From NCBI RefSeq assembly GCF_000368965.1, contig NZ_KB849780.1, positions 1,922,145 through 1,986,144 on the forward strand: DNA of 64,000 bases, written 5' to 3'. Below are positions 11,839-20,249 of the stretch, piece by piece. The DNA comes from Acinetobacter calcoaceticus DSM 30006 = CIP 81.8. GTDB taxonomy: Bacteria > Pseudomonadota > Gammaproteobacteria > Pseudomonadales > Moraxellaceae. Positions within the stretch are counted from its first letter, which is position 1; each line of letters begins with the position of its first letter. The position numbers and the translations under genes are program-made. The notes under the pieces are model-generated. The model saw only the letters and a program-made list of their open reading frames with translations. It made no database searches and was not told where the DNA came from.

Positions 11839-12107
11839 TAAACTTCCCCTTGATAAAAATAAAAAACCATCTTGATTTTCAAAAAAATCTAATTTAAAAA
11901 GATTAGCTATGAAATATTTAATTGATTTTAAAGCTGTTCTTTATATATTTAATGCTCTATTTTAAACTGTAATTTATAATTATTTAAGCTCACCTGAGTA
12001 TACTTTTTATTCTCATATTTCTAAATAAAATACACTTGTCTAGATTTATCACTACTTTTGTATTCCTTTTACACGCAGTTACATTATAATAATTCTTATT
12101 TTTATAC

Positions 12108-12122
12108 TGATATTTATTATCA
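12108..12122 (+). promoter_or_regulatory. Fur box upstream of the siderophore receptor
   Basis: TGATATTTATTATCA matches the 7-1-7 Fur operator pattern (TGATAAT-N-ATTATCA) at 13 of 14 arm positions. It lies 12 bases before the receptor start codon and about 18 bases after a TATAAT hexamer (12085-12090), where bound Fur would block transcription. Iron-repressed expression is inferred. Confidence 0.7.
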
Positions 12123-12134
12123 AATAGGTTTTAA

Positions 12135-14249
12135 ATGGATCTTAAGCTTCGCCTCCTCTCCCTGAGCATTGCTCAAATCTGCTGTTTATCACCTGCTTTT
12201 GCAGAAACAGATAGTTCTTCAACGACTCTTGCGACGATTAAAATTAAAGCCCACCAGGCATCTGACCAAACTTACAAAGTCGATAGCTCTAGTAGCGCAA
12301 CACGTAGTGAAATCGCATTAAAAGATACACCGCAATCGGTCACTGTTGTGACCCAAAAGGTGATTGAAGATATTGGTGCGACACGCTTAATTGAAGCACT
12401 TGATTTGGCTGGTGGCGTTGGACGAGCGAATAACTTTGGTGGTCAAGGCTTAACTGGTTTTAACCTTCGTGGTTTCACCAGTGGTGAATTTTATCGTAAC
12501 GGATTCCCAATTAACCGTGGTTATCCAAATGCACCAGATAGCAACACGATTGAACGTGTAGACGTTTTACGTGGCCCTTCTTCTAGCTTATATGGCCGTG
12601 GTGACCCAGGCGGTACGTTTAACTTAATTTCAAAAACACCAAAGTCTGAGCAACAAACCACTTTAGGTGCTCAGCTTAACAGCGAAGGTTTATACCGCAC
12701 CACTGTAGACACCACAGGCACTATTCCAAATGCAGAAAATATTGGTTATCGCCTAAATGTGATTGCAGAAGGTGGTGATAGTTATCGAGACAATGTCGAA
12801 TCCAAACGTTATGGGATTGCGCCAGTCATTCAATGGCAAGCGACTGATGCAACTAAAATCACTTTTGAGGCCGATATTTTACGTAATCAACATCCACTTG
12901 ATCGTGGGCATACGCGTTATCCTACACAAAAGTCTTTTAACAGTTCACCAGAAACATATTTGTGGGAAACAGGTAAATATAACAACCGAATCTACAATGA
13001 TAACAATATGACTCAATTACGAGTCGAACATGATCTTGGAAATGACTGGAAGCTCAATGCGGGTGTGCAATACTTAAATGGCAAATTGCATGGCTATGCA
13101 GTAGAAGCAAATGGCATTCAAAATGACGGCGAAACTTTAGGCCGAAATTACAACTACCGCGAATTAAAATGGCAAGACACTGATGCACAAATTAACCTAA
13201 CAGGTAATTTCCAACTTTTAGGTTTAGCACATACTTTAGTGACTGGGCTTGAATATGAAAACTATGATTACAAGTCATATATTATTCGCTCAAGTGGAGA
13301 TGTCGGTAGCTACCCTATTAATATTAATGATCCTGTTTTAGGCCAACCGCTACCTGAGCTTAACCGTGTTACTACACATGACCACGAAAATTTAAAAACA
13401 ACTGCCCTTTTTGTACAAGATCAAATCGAATTAAATGAACGTTTAAGCGCTTTATTGGGTTTACGCTTTGAGCACTATGAGCATGACTATAAAAACCTAT
13501 TACCAAATACTGCAAACTGGAATACTAGTCACGATGCCTTTATTCCCCGTTTAGGGTTAGTTTTTAAAGCCCGTGATGATCTTTCAATCTATAGTAATGC
13601 AGCAAAATCTTTTAAACCAAACACTGGCGCTAGCCGCAATGGAGAAGGTTTTGACCCTGAAGAAGGCATTGCTTACGAGTTAGGTTTTAAATGGCAAGCC
13701 CTAGACAATATGTTATCGGTTGACTCTGCTATTTTTTATGCTGAAAAAGAAAATGTATTAACTATCGATCCTATTGATTCAGCCTATAAGGTTTCTGCTG
13801 GTGAAGTTCGTAGTCGTGGTATTGAGCTAAATATTGCAGGTCAGATTACACCTGCTTGGAAAATTATTGGTGGATACGCATATACAGATGCTGAAGTGAC
13901 TAAAGACAACACTTTGCAAAAAGGAACGTCTTTAGCCAATATTCCAAAGAACAGTTTTAACCTTTTAAATATTTATGAATTTCAGGGCGGAGCTTTACAA
14001 GGTTTAGGTCTAGGAGTTAATCAAAAATATATTGATAAGCGCGCAGGACAAACAGCCAATAGCACCTACACCATGAAAGGTTATGCGGTTACCGACTTAG
14101 TTTCTTACTATCAAGCAACACCAAAACTTCGGCTTAATTTAGATTTGAAGAATATTTTTAATAGAACTTATGATGAAAGTGCTTTTAATTTATATGCTTA
14201 TCCAGGCGAATCACGTACTGTTCAGTTTGGTATGAGCTATACGTTCTAA
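12135..14249 (+). CDS. TonB-dependent siderophore receptor
   Basis: A 704-residue outer-membrane channel for a ferric siderophore. A Sec signal covers the first 23 residues (cleavage after PAFA). The plug domain (about 60-170) has LKDTPQSVTVVTQKVIED, GFNLRGF and ERVDVLRGPSSSLYGRGDPG, all typical. The rest is a 22-strand beta barrel ending in the aromatic C-terminus GMSYTF. The plug resembles the FhuE/FpvA/FoxA hydroxamate-siderophore group, but the ligand cannot be read from sequence. A Fur-box match sits immediately upstream. It is followed by its own terminator and lies in the islet flanked by tRNA-Glu sequences; no siderophore synthesis genes are nearby. Confidence 0.93.
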   Translation: MDLKLRLLSLSIAQICCLSPAFAETDSSSTTLATIKIKAHQASDQTYKVDSSSSATRSEIALKDTPQSVTVVTQKVIEDIGATRLIEALDLAGGVGRANNFGGQGLTGFNLRGFTSGEFYRNGFPINRGYPNAPDSNTIERVDVLRGPSSSLYGRGDPGGTFNLISKTPKSEQQTTLGAQLNSEGLYRTTVDTTGTIPNAENIGYRLNVIAEGGDSYRDNVESKRYGIAPVIQWQATDATKITFEADILRNQHPLDRGHTRYPTQKSFNSSPETYLWETGKYNNRIYNDNNMTQLRVEHDLGNDWKLNAGVQYLNGKLHGYAVEANGIQNDGETLGRNYNYRELKWQDTDAQINLTGNFQLLGLAHTLVTGLEYENYDYKSYIIRSSGDVGSYPININDPVLGQPLPELNRVTTHDHENLKTTALFVQDQIELNERLSALLGLRFEHYEHDYKNLLPNTANWNTSHDAFIPRLGLVFKARDDLSIYSNAAKSFKPNTGASRNGEGFDPEEGIAYELGFKWQALDNMLSVDSAIFYAEKENVLTIDPIDSAYKVSAGEVRSRGIELNIAGQITPAWKIIGGYAYTDAEVTKDNTLQKGTSLANIPKNSFNLLNIYEFQGGALQGLGLGVNQKYIDKRAGQTANSTYTMKGYAVTDLVSYYQATPKLRLNLDLKNIFNRTYDESAFNLYAYPGESRTVQFGMSYTF

Positions 14250-14267
14250 CTTGAAAATATAAAAAAT

Positions 14268-14311
14268 CTTTTCACGGCGATAACCCTAGTGCTAATCCCA
14301 TAAGGATGTCA
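14268..14311 (+). other. Decayed copy of the 3' half of tRNA-Glu (possible attachment-site scar)
   Basis: This stretch aligns collinearly with 11161-11205 of the intact tRNA-Glu: TTTCACGGCG is identical over 10 bases, TAACC and AATCCC are kept, and about three quarters of all positions match with one gap. Similarity begins at the anticodon loop and ends at the CCA, which is the usual crossover segment of tRNA-targeting integrases. The acceptor and D-arm halves are absent. A tandem tRNA duplication that decayed is the alternative. Confidence 0.6.
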
Positions 14312-14317
14312 AACTCT

Positions 14318-14352
14318 AAAAAGCCACTGCATTTTTAAGGCAGTGGCTTTTT
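14318..14352 (+). terminator. Terminator after the TonB receptor
   Basis: Perfect stem AAAAAGCCACTGC (14318-14330) with GCAGTGGCTTTTT (14340-14352). It follows the tRNA-Glu remnant directly, so it may originally have been the tRNA terminator. Confidence 0.88.
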
Positions 14353-14465
14353 ACTGACCTTCTCTCATAAAAAATATAATCTTTTGATTTATAAATACTT
14401 TATTATACTTAAGTTATCTTCTGTCCTATACTAAGAATAGATCAAAACTATAATTTGAACATGAC

Positions 14466-15149
14466 ATGCAAATTCGATTATTTCATCTACAAAATTCACA
14501 TTCTCAACGCATTATTTGGTTTTTAGAAGAATTAGGACTCAATTATGAGCTCATTATTAAATACCATTCAGACGTAGACGAAAATAAAAACTCACCCCAC
14601 CAATTATCAAAATTTCCTACTATCGAAATCATTGAACAAGGAGAGATTTCAATCTTAGCTGAAACCTCAGCAATCTTAGATTACTTATCTCATTTACATC
14701 CCCAATTGGGACAGAACAATTTATTAAGCCAGCATCTCCAAAATTTTTATTATTGGAAAAATTATTGTGAGGCGACATTCATTCCCGATTTGGTACTCAA
14801 ACAAATCTTTCACCAAATTGCGCAACGTACACCTTTTCCAATCCGTTTCATTCCTAAACTTTTAAAATATGGATTTGATCAAGGCTATCTTAATCAATCA
14901 TTACAACAACAAATGAACATGATTGATAAACATTTAGAGGATCACTTATGGTTTGCTGGAGATCAGTTTACTATTGCTGATATTTTGATGTGGTTCCCAT
15001 TACTGGCTTGCTCACAAAATTACAGCCAGTTTAAACATATACAGCGTTATCTTATCCAAATAGAAAACAGACCTGCCTTTAAGAATGCTTTAATTAAAGG
15101 ACAATGGTCTGCTTCTACATTTAACACTTACTGGACTATTGCATGGTAA
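14466..15149 (+). CDS. Glutathione S-transferase family protein
   Basis: A 227-residue cytosolic protein with an N-terminal thioredoxin-like domain (MQIRLFHLQNSHSQRIIWFLEELGL, KFPTIEI, then the glutathione-binding ETSAILDYL) and a C-terminal all-helical domain (DKHLEDHLWFAGDQFTIADILMWFPL). The Ser in NSHSQR near residue 12 is the likely thiol-activating residue, as in theta/beta-like classes. The substrate is unknown. The ribosome site is weak. It ends five bases from the convergent OYE gene without an obvious shared terminator. Confidence 0.88.
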   Translation: MQIRLFHLQNSHSQRIIWFLEELGLNYELIIKYHSDVDENKNSPHQLSKFPTIEIIEQGEISILAETSAILDYLSHLHPQLGQNNLLSQHLQNFYYWKNYCEATFIPDLVLKQIFHQIAQRTPFPIRFIPKLLKYGFDQGYLNQSLQQQMNMIDKHLEDHLWFAGDQFTIADILMWFPLLACSQNYSQFKHIQRYLIQIENRPAFKNALIKGQWSASTFNTYWTIAW

Positions 15150-15154
15150 TTAAT

Positions 15155-16399
15155 TTACGCAGATTTACGTGAATTCACGCGACCTTTTACCACAGCTTTA
15201 ATATTGCCTTTGGCATAATTAAAAAAGACGACTAGTGGTGAAAGTTTTGGATTTGGCTTTTTGCCTTTACCAATTGTCTTAAATTGAGCGGCATACCAAA
15301 TAATTTCCATAATTGCCATTTTGTCAACAAAAGGTAGGCCTGTTTTAATTGGTTTTACTGCATAGCGCACGTCCTGCCCTGCAATTAAACGGTCTGTTAA
15401 ATCAGTCTCAACTGCAAGCGGACGCGCAATACCAATAAAATCACAAGCCCCACTTGCGAGTGCTGCATTCATCCCTTCTACAGTACGAAAACCACCTGTC
15501 ACCATGAGTTTACATTTAACGTGTTGGCGGATCTTTTCAGCAAAATCTAAGAAATAAGCTTCACGCGCAATTGTACTTGTTTTGCGCTTGTCAGCTTTAG
15601 CCCCAGCCATGGCAGGTGCTTCATAGGTGCCGCCTGAAATCTCAATCAAATCAATACCAGCTTCATCGATCGCTTTAAATACTGAAATTACATCTTCTTC
15701 AGTAATTCCACCACGTTGGAAATCAGCAGAGTTCAGTTTGACTGAAATGATAAAATTCTCGGAAGTTGCTTCGCGAACAGCCTTATAAACTTCCAATAAA
15801 AAGCGTGTACGGTTTTCAACTGAACCACCCCATTGGTCGGTACGCTTATTCGTTAAAGGCGATAAGAACTGGCTAATCAAATAACCATGCGCACCGTGTA
15901 GTTGCACCCCTTCAAAACCTGCTTTTTCACAAATACGAGCAGCAGTTGCAAATCGATTAATGATATCTAGAATTTCATCATGAGTCAGTTCACGTGGCGT
16001 TCCAAACATAGTCGCTAAAGCTGGGCTAAATGGTACTGCTGACGGCGCGACAGTCTCTTTATTTAATCCTTTTGGACACTGACGCCCTGGGTGGGACAAT
16101 TGAATCAACTGCACCATTCCATATTTCTTACCTAATGCTGCCCACTCTTTTAAGCGCTCTAAATCCCGTTCGGTTTCAATAACAACAACACCGGGTTCAT
16201 TTTTTGCGCCCACATTGACCATGACGTTGCCTGTGATTGCACAGCCAAGCCCACCTTTTGCCCATGCCCCATATAAGCCTAAATGTAAGTCATTTGGTTG
16301 ACCTTCATAATTTGCAAGCGCCTCACTCATTGCACCTTTAATAATTCGGTTTTTGAATGTGGTATTGCGAATTGTGATGGGTTGAGCAATCTGGTTCAT
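15155..16399 (-). CDS. NADH:flavin oxidoreductase, Old Yellow Enzyme family
   Basis: A 414-residue single-domain FMN barrel. Seen motifs: ITIRNTTFKNRIIKGAM, a QLSHPGRQCP segment, the catalytic HGAHGYLISQFLSP (His pair for substrate carbonyl binding), NKRTDQWGGSVENRTRF and the phosphate-binding GACDFIGIARPLA. Unlike FadH it lacks the 4Fe-4S and Rossmann domains, but has a C-terminal extension ending in a basic stretch. Such enzymes reduce activated alkenes with NAD(P)H; the physiological substrate is unknown. Transcribed alone from the 16400-16585 gap, where no clear operator was identified. Confidence 0.9.
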   Translation of the reverse strand: MNQIAQPITIRNTTFKNRIIKGAMSEALANYEGQPNDLHLGLYGAWAKGGLGCAITGNVMVNVGAKNEPGVVVIETERDLERLKEWAALGKKYGMVQLIQLSHPGRQCPKGLNKETVAPSAVPFSPALATMFGTPRELTHDEILDIINRFATAARICEKAGFEGVQLHGAHGYLISQFLSPLTNKRTDQWGGSVENRTRFLLEVYKAVREATSENFIISVKLNSADFQRGGITEEDVISVFKAIDEAGIDLIEISGGTYEAPAMAGAKADKRKTSTIAREAYFLDFAEKIRQHVKCKLMVTGGFRTVEGMNAALASGACDFIGIARPLAVETDLTDRLIAGQDVRYAVKPIKTGLPFVDKMAIMEIIWYAAQFKTIGKGKKPNPKLSPLVVFFNYAKGNIKAVVKGRVNSRKSA

Positions 16400-16585
16400 G
16401 GTTAACCTCTTTTTAGTTTTTTAGAGCAATTACTCTAATTTAGACGAGTTATAGGGCATGTCAAGTCATAATCGATAACTGACAATAGCACATGTCAACT
16501 TTAAAGAATATAAAAATATGCAACTTTTTGCATAAAATTTAAAAACAAACCATTCCATTTAAAAACAAATGTTTAATAATTTATT

Positions 16586-18178
16586 TTAAAAGTTTGCTTT
16601 AATTAATTGTCTTGTATATTCAGTCTTAGGCTTAGAAAACAACAGTTCGGTTTTCTGATATTCAACAACTTGTGCATGGCGCAATACCATGACTTTATGG
16701 CACAAGGATTTGACTATATTTAGATCATGGCTAATAAAGATATAGCTCAAATATTCAGTTTTCTGTAATTGTCGTAAAAGCTTAATGATGGCTTTTTGTG
16801 TAGTTCGGTCTAATGCAGAAGTCGGTTCATCCAAAATTAAAAGTTTAGGTTGAACCACTAAAGCTCTTGCCAAAGCAACCCGTTGACGTTGGCCACCTGA
16901 AAGTTCATGTGGATAACGGTGCTGAAAATCTTCAGGCAGTTCAACCTTATCAAGCACAGATTTAACTTGTTCTTGAATTTGAGTGTTCAATACTTCTTTT
17001 ACTTTTAAACCTTCAGCAATAATCTGCCCAACCGTCATTCGGGGGTTCAGGCTACCAAATGGATCTTGGAATACAAGTTGAAAATCAGATCTCGCTAAAC
17101 GTAAAGCTTTGGGAGCCAACTGATTCAAATCTTGTCCTAAAAAATTAATCCGCCCTTCACTTTTAATGAGCCGTACTAAAGCCAGAGCCAAAGATGACTT
17201 TCCAGCACCACTCTCCCCAACGACCCCAAGTGATTCACCTTGAGCAAGATCAAAGCTCAAACCTTCTATTGCAGTCACATAGCCCTGAACGCGATTGAAA
17301 ATACCTTTTCTAATTGGAAATTGCACGCTAAGCTGCTGAACGGACAAAACATTCTTTCCTATTTCAATAGATTCTGCATTTCCAAAATCATGTTCTAATA
17401 ATTGCTGTGTATAAGCGGTTTTAGGATTTTCAAAAATCTGGCTAAGCTCACCTTGCTCTACAACACGCCCACGTTGCAATACAACCAGTTCATCGGCATA
17501 TTGACGTACCAAATTTAAGTCATGGCTAATTAAAATAAGTGCCATTCCATATTTTGCTTGTAAAGATTTTAATAGTTCTAAAATCTGGATCTGTAAAATT
17601 ACATCAAGTGCTGTAGTCGGCTCATCAGCAATCAAAATCTTGGGTTGCAGTGCCAATGTCATGGCAATCATGACACGTTGTCGTTGACCGCCAGAAAGCT
17701 CATGTGGATAGCGTTTTAAAATCTGTTCTGGCTCACTAATTCCAACATCTGTGAGTAACTCAATGACTTGTTGTCGAACATCCTTTTTACTCAAACCTAA
17801 TAAAACAAGGTTTTCACCTACAATCTTTTCAACCTGATGTAGTGGATTTAAAGCCGTGGCAGGTTCTTGAAAAATCATTGAAATTTGTCGACCACGCACA
17901 TTGGATTGAGCTTTTTCATCTATCTCAAGCATGTTTTGGGAACCAATCCAGACCTGCCCTGTTATTTCTAATTTCTCTTGTAGTAACCCCATGATTGCTA
18001 AACAGCTAAGTGATTTACCTGAGCCACTTTCCCCAACAATAGCCAGTGTTTCCCCTTCATTAAGCTGCAAATTAAGGTCTTCTAACAAAATCTTTTGATC
18101 TAACGTTTGAATCGAAAGATGTTCAACCTTCAACAATGCAGGAGTAACATTTGTATTATTTTCTTGGGTCAAAAGCAT
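16586..18178 (-). CDS. yejF: Peptide ABC transporter, double ATP-binding protein YejF
   Basis: About 530 residues with two fused ABC ATPase domains. The first has Walker A GESGSGKS and signature LSGGQRQRVMIAM; the second has GESGAGKSSLAL, LSGGQRQRVALARAL and Walker B LLILDEPTSALD. Both end with peptide-importer oligonucleotide-type C-terminal extensions. It energises the YejBE channel for peptide uptake. The longest ORF starts at TTG 18196; I chose the ATG at 18178, which has GGGGAGG upstream and lies within the end of yejE (23-base overlap), showing translational coupling. Last gene of the mltD-yejABEF run. Confidence 0.93.
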   Translation of the reverse strand: MLLTQENNTNVTPALLKVEHLSIQTLDQKILLEDLNLQLNEGETLAIVGESGSGKSLSCLAIMGLLQEKLEITGQVWIGSQNMLEIDEKAQSNVRGRQISMIFQEPATALNPLHQVEKIVGENLVLLGLSKKDVRQQVIELLTDVGISEPEQILKRYPHELSGGQRQRVMIAMTLALQPKILIADEPTTALDVILQIQILELLKSLQAKYGMALILISHDLNLVRQYADELVVLQRGRVVEQGELSQIFENPKTAYTQQLLEHDFGNAESIEIGKNVLSVQQLSVQFPIRKGIFNRVQGYVTAIEGLSFDLAQGESLGVVGESGAGKSSLALALVRLIKSEGRINFLGQDLNQLAPKALRLARSDFQLVFQDPFGSLNPRMTVGQIIAEGLKVKEVLNTQIQEQVKSVLDKVELPEDFQHRYPHELSGGQRQRVALARALVVQPKLLILDEPTSALDRTTQKAIIKLLRQLQKTEYLSYIFISHDLNIVKSLCHKVMVLRHAQVVEYQKTELLFSKPKTEYTRQLIKANF

Positions 18179-19166
18179 CACGAGCAGCCTCCCCAATATA
18201 AATTAAAAGTGAAAGAACAATAGCCAGACTAAAAAAACCTGAAATCGCTAGCCATGGTGCATCTAAATTATTTTTACCTTGGAGCAATAACTCCCCTAAC
18301 GATGCTGCATCGGGTGGTAAGCCATAGCCTAAAAAATCAAGAGCAGTTAAGGCACTAATATTAGTTGTTAAAATGAATGGCAATTGAGACAAGCTCGAAC
18401 TGATTGCGTTCGGCAAAATATGCTTAAAAATAATAACGCGATCAGTCACTCCCAAAACTTGGGCTGCACGAACATAATCAAGCTGGCGAGCTTTCAAAAA
18501 CTCTGCTCTGACAATTCCCACTAAAACTGTCCAGCCAAAAAATAACATAATGAAAAATAGCCAATATACATTTGGAACAAACATGCTGACCAAAATCATG
18601 ACAATGAATAGCATGGGCAAGCCATTCCAGACTTCAACCAAACGTTGTCCCAATAAATCTACCCAACCGCCATAGTAACCTTGAATAGCACCCACAGTAA
18701 TGCCAAACAAAGCGGAACAAAAGGTTAAGGCCAAACCAAAAAGTAAAGATACTCTTAAACCATAAAGAATACGGGCAAAAACATCCCTTCCCTGATCATC
18801 AGTTCCCAACCAGTTCTGCTTGGAGGGTGGTGATGGCACAGGAACTGCTAAATCTAAATTAGGAGTTTGATATGAAAATTGAATGAGCGGCCAGACTGCC
18901 CATCCTTGAGCATGAATAAGTTCTTGCACAGCCGGATCTTTATAATCTGCTTCTGTTTCAAACACGCCACCAAATGTCGTTTCTGGATATGTCTTAAACA
19001 CCGGTAAATAATAGGAATCTTCATACTTCACTAACAGCGGTTTATCGTTAGCAATCAACTCCGCAGCTAATGACAAAATCAAAATTATACTAAATAAAAT
19101 AAAGCTGGCCCAACCTAATTTATGTTGTCTAAAACGTTGTAATCTTGTCCGCACAATCAAAGACAT
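18156..19166 (-). CDS. yejE: Peptide ABC transporter permease YejE
   Basis: A 336-residue inner-membrane permease of the binding-protein-dependent type. The N-terminus is a cytosolic basic stretch and a first membrane helix (residues 18-36). A large periplasmic loop follows (about 40-130), then five further helices with the EAA-type coupling motif near residue 225 (EFLKARQLDYVRAAQVLG). It pairs with YejB to form the pore. Its start overlaps the yejB stop (TAATG) and its end overlaps yejF, so all are one transcript. Confidence 0.92.
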   Translation of the reverse strand: MSLIVRTRLQRFRQHKLGWASFILFSIILILSLAAELIANDKPLLVKYEDSYYLPVFKTYPETTFGGVFETEADYKDPAVQELIHAQGWAVWPLIQFSYQTPNLDLAVPVPSPPSKQNWLGTDDQGRDVFARILYGLRVSLLFGLALTFCSALFGITVGAIQGYYGGWVDLLGQRLVEVWNGLPMLFIVMILVSMFVPNVYWLFFIMLFFGWTVLVGIVRAEFLKARQLDYVRAAQVLGVTDRVIIFKHILPNAISSSLSQLPFILTTNISALTALDFLGYGLPPDAASLGELLLQGKNNLDAPWLAISGFFSLAIVLSLLIYIGEAARDAFDPRK

Positions 19167-20218
19167 TATTTGCCTCCTTGCGCGTCAAAGTGAACCCGAG
19201 GATCAATCCATTGGTACAGCACATCACAAATGAGACGTAAAATTAGACTAAATAAAGTAAAGAAAAATAAGACGCCAAAAATAACTGGATAGTCCCGCTG
19301 GACAATGGCTTCAAAGCCCAACAACCCCACACCATCTAAATGAAAAATAATTTCTACAAAGAGATTCCCCACAAAGAAAATACCCGCTAATACTTCTGGC
19401 AACCCTGCGAGCACGACTAAAATAGCATTACGAAATACGTGTTTATATAAGACTTGCTGGCTATTCAATCCTTTTGCATAAGCAGCTAAAACATAGGGTT
19501 TATTGAGTTCTTCTAAAAACGAATATTTGGTTAAATACGTTAAACTGGCAAAACCGCCTAATACCATCGTAATAAGTGGCAAAGTCATATGCCATAAATA
19601 GTCGGTAACTTTGCCCCAAAGACTGAGTTGATGAAAATTATCTGACAGAAGATTTTGTAATGGAAACCATTGAAAATAAGAGCCGCCTGCAAAAAAAACC
19701 ACAAGCAAAATAGCGAATACAAAACTTGGTACGGCATATCCCACCACAAGTACTAACGAAGTGGAGTGATCAAACCATGAACCTTGCTGTCTTGCCTTCT
19801 TAATACCAAGCGGAATAGAAATTAAATAAATCAGAAAAGTACTTACCAGCCCAAGCGAAATAGAAACAGGCATTTTGTCCCACAACAATTGCACGACTGG
19901 TTTATCTTTAAAAAAACTCTGTCCAAAATCTAAAGTTAAATAGCCTTTTAACATGAGGAAAAAGCGTTCAGGAGCAGAACGATCAAAGCCATACTGCGCC
20001 TTAATTTGTTCAACCATTTCAGGGCTTAAACCTTGAGCACCTTGATAATAAGTCTCTGCACTTAATGCACGTCCAATTCCCAAATCACCTTCAGCTTGAT
20101 GTATTGCTTGCTCAACTGGCCCACCCGGTGCAATTTGCACAACCACAAAGTTAATCAATAAAATGAAAAACAATGTGGGAATCATTAAAAGAAGTCGCTT
20201 GAGAATATATGAACCCAT
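19166..20218 (-). CDS. yejB: Peptide ABC transporter permease YejB
   Basis: A 350-residue inner-membrane permease with six predicted helices. The first is LLLMIPTLFFILLINFVVVQ (residues 9-28), then a periplasmic loop with APGGPVEQ. The coupling motif is near residue 245 (LNKPYVLAAYAKGL). It belongs to the DppB/OppB group and matches YejB in its long first loop. Its stop overlaps the yejE start by one base. The gap to yejA upstream is 31 bases. Confidence 0.92.
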   Translation of the reverse strand: MGSYILKRLLLMIPTLFFILLINFVVVQIAPGGPVEQAIHQAEGDLGIGRALSAETYYQGAQGLSPEMVEQIKAQYGFDRSAPERFFLMLKGYLTLDFGQSFFKDKPVVQLLWDKMPVSISLGLVSTFLIYLISIPLGIKKARQQGSWFDHSTSLVLVVGYAVPSFVFAILLVVFFAGGSYFQWFPLQNLLSDNFHQLSLWGKVTDYLWHMTLPLITMVLGGFASLTYLTKYSFLEELNKPYVLAAYAKGLNSQQVLYKHVFRNAILVVLAGLPEVLAGIFFVGNLFVEIIFHLDGVGLLGFEAIVQRDYPVIFGVLFFFTLFSLILRLICDVLYQWIDPRVHFDAQGGK

Positions 20219-20249
20219 ATAACAGGATTTCCTTTATGGCAGGTGCTTT

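Noticed and set aside
11206..14267. Antiphage defence island at tRNA-Glu
   Set aside because: DUF2726 alone, with no partner nuclease, helicase or toxin and only a siderophore receptor beside it, does not support a defence system.
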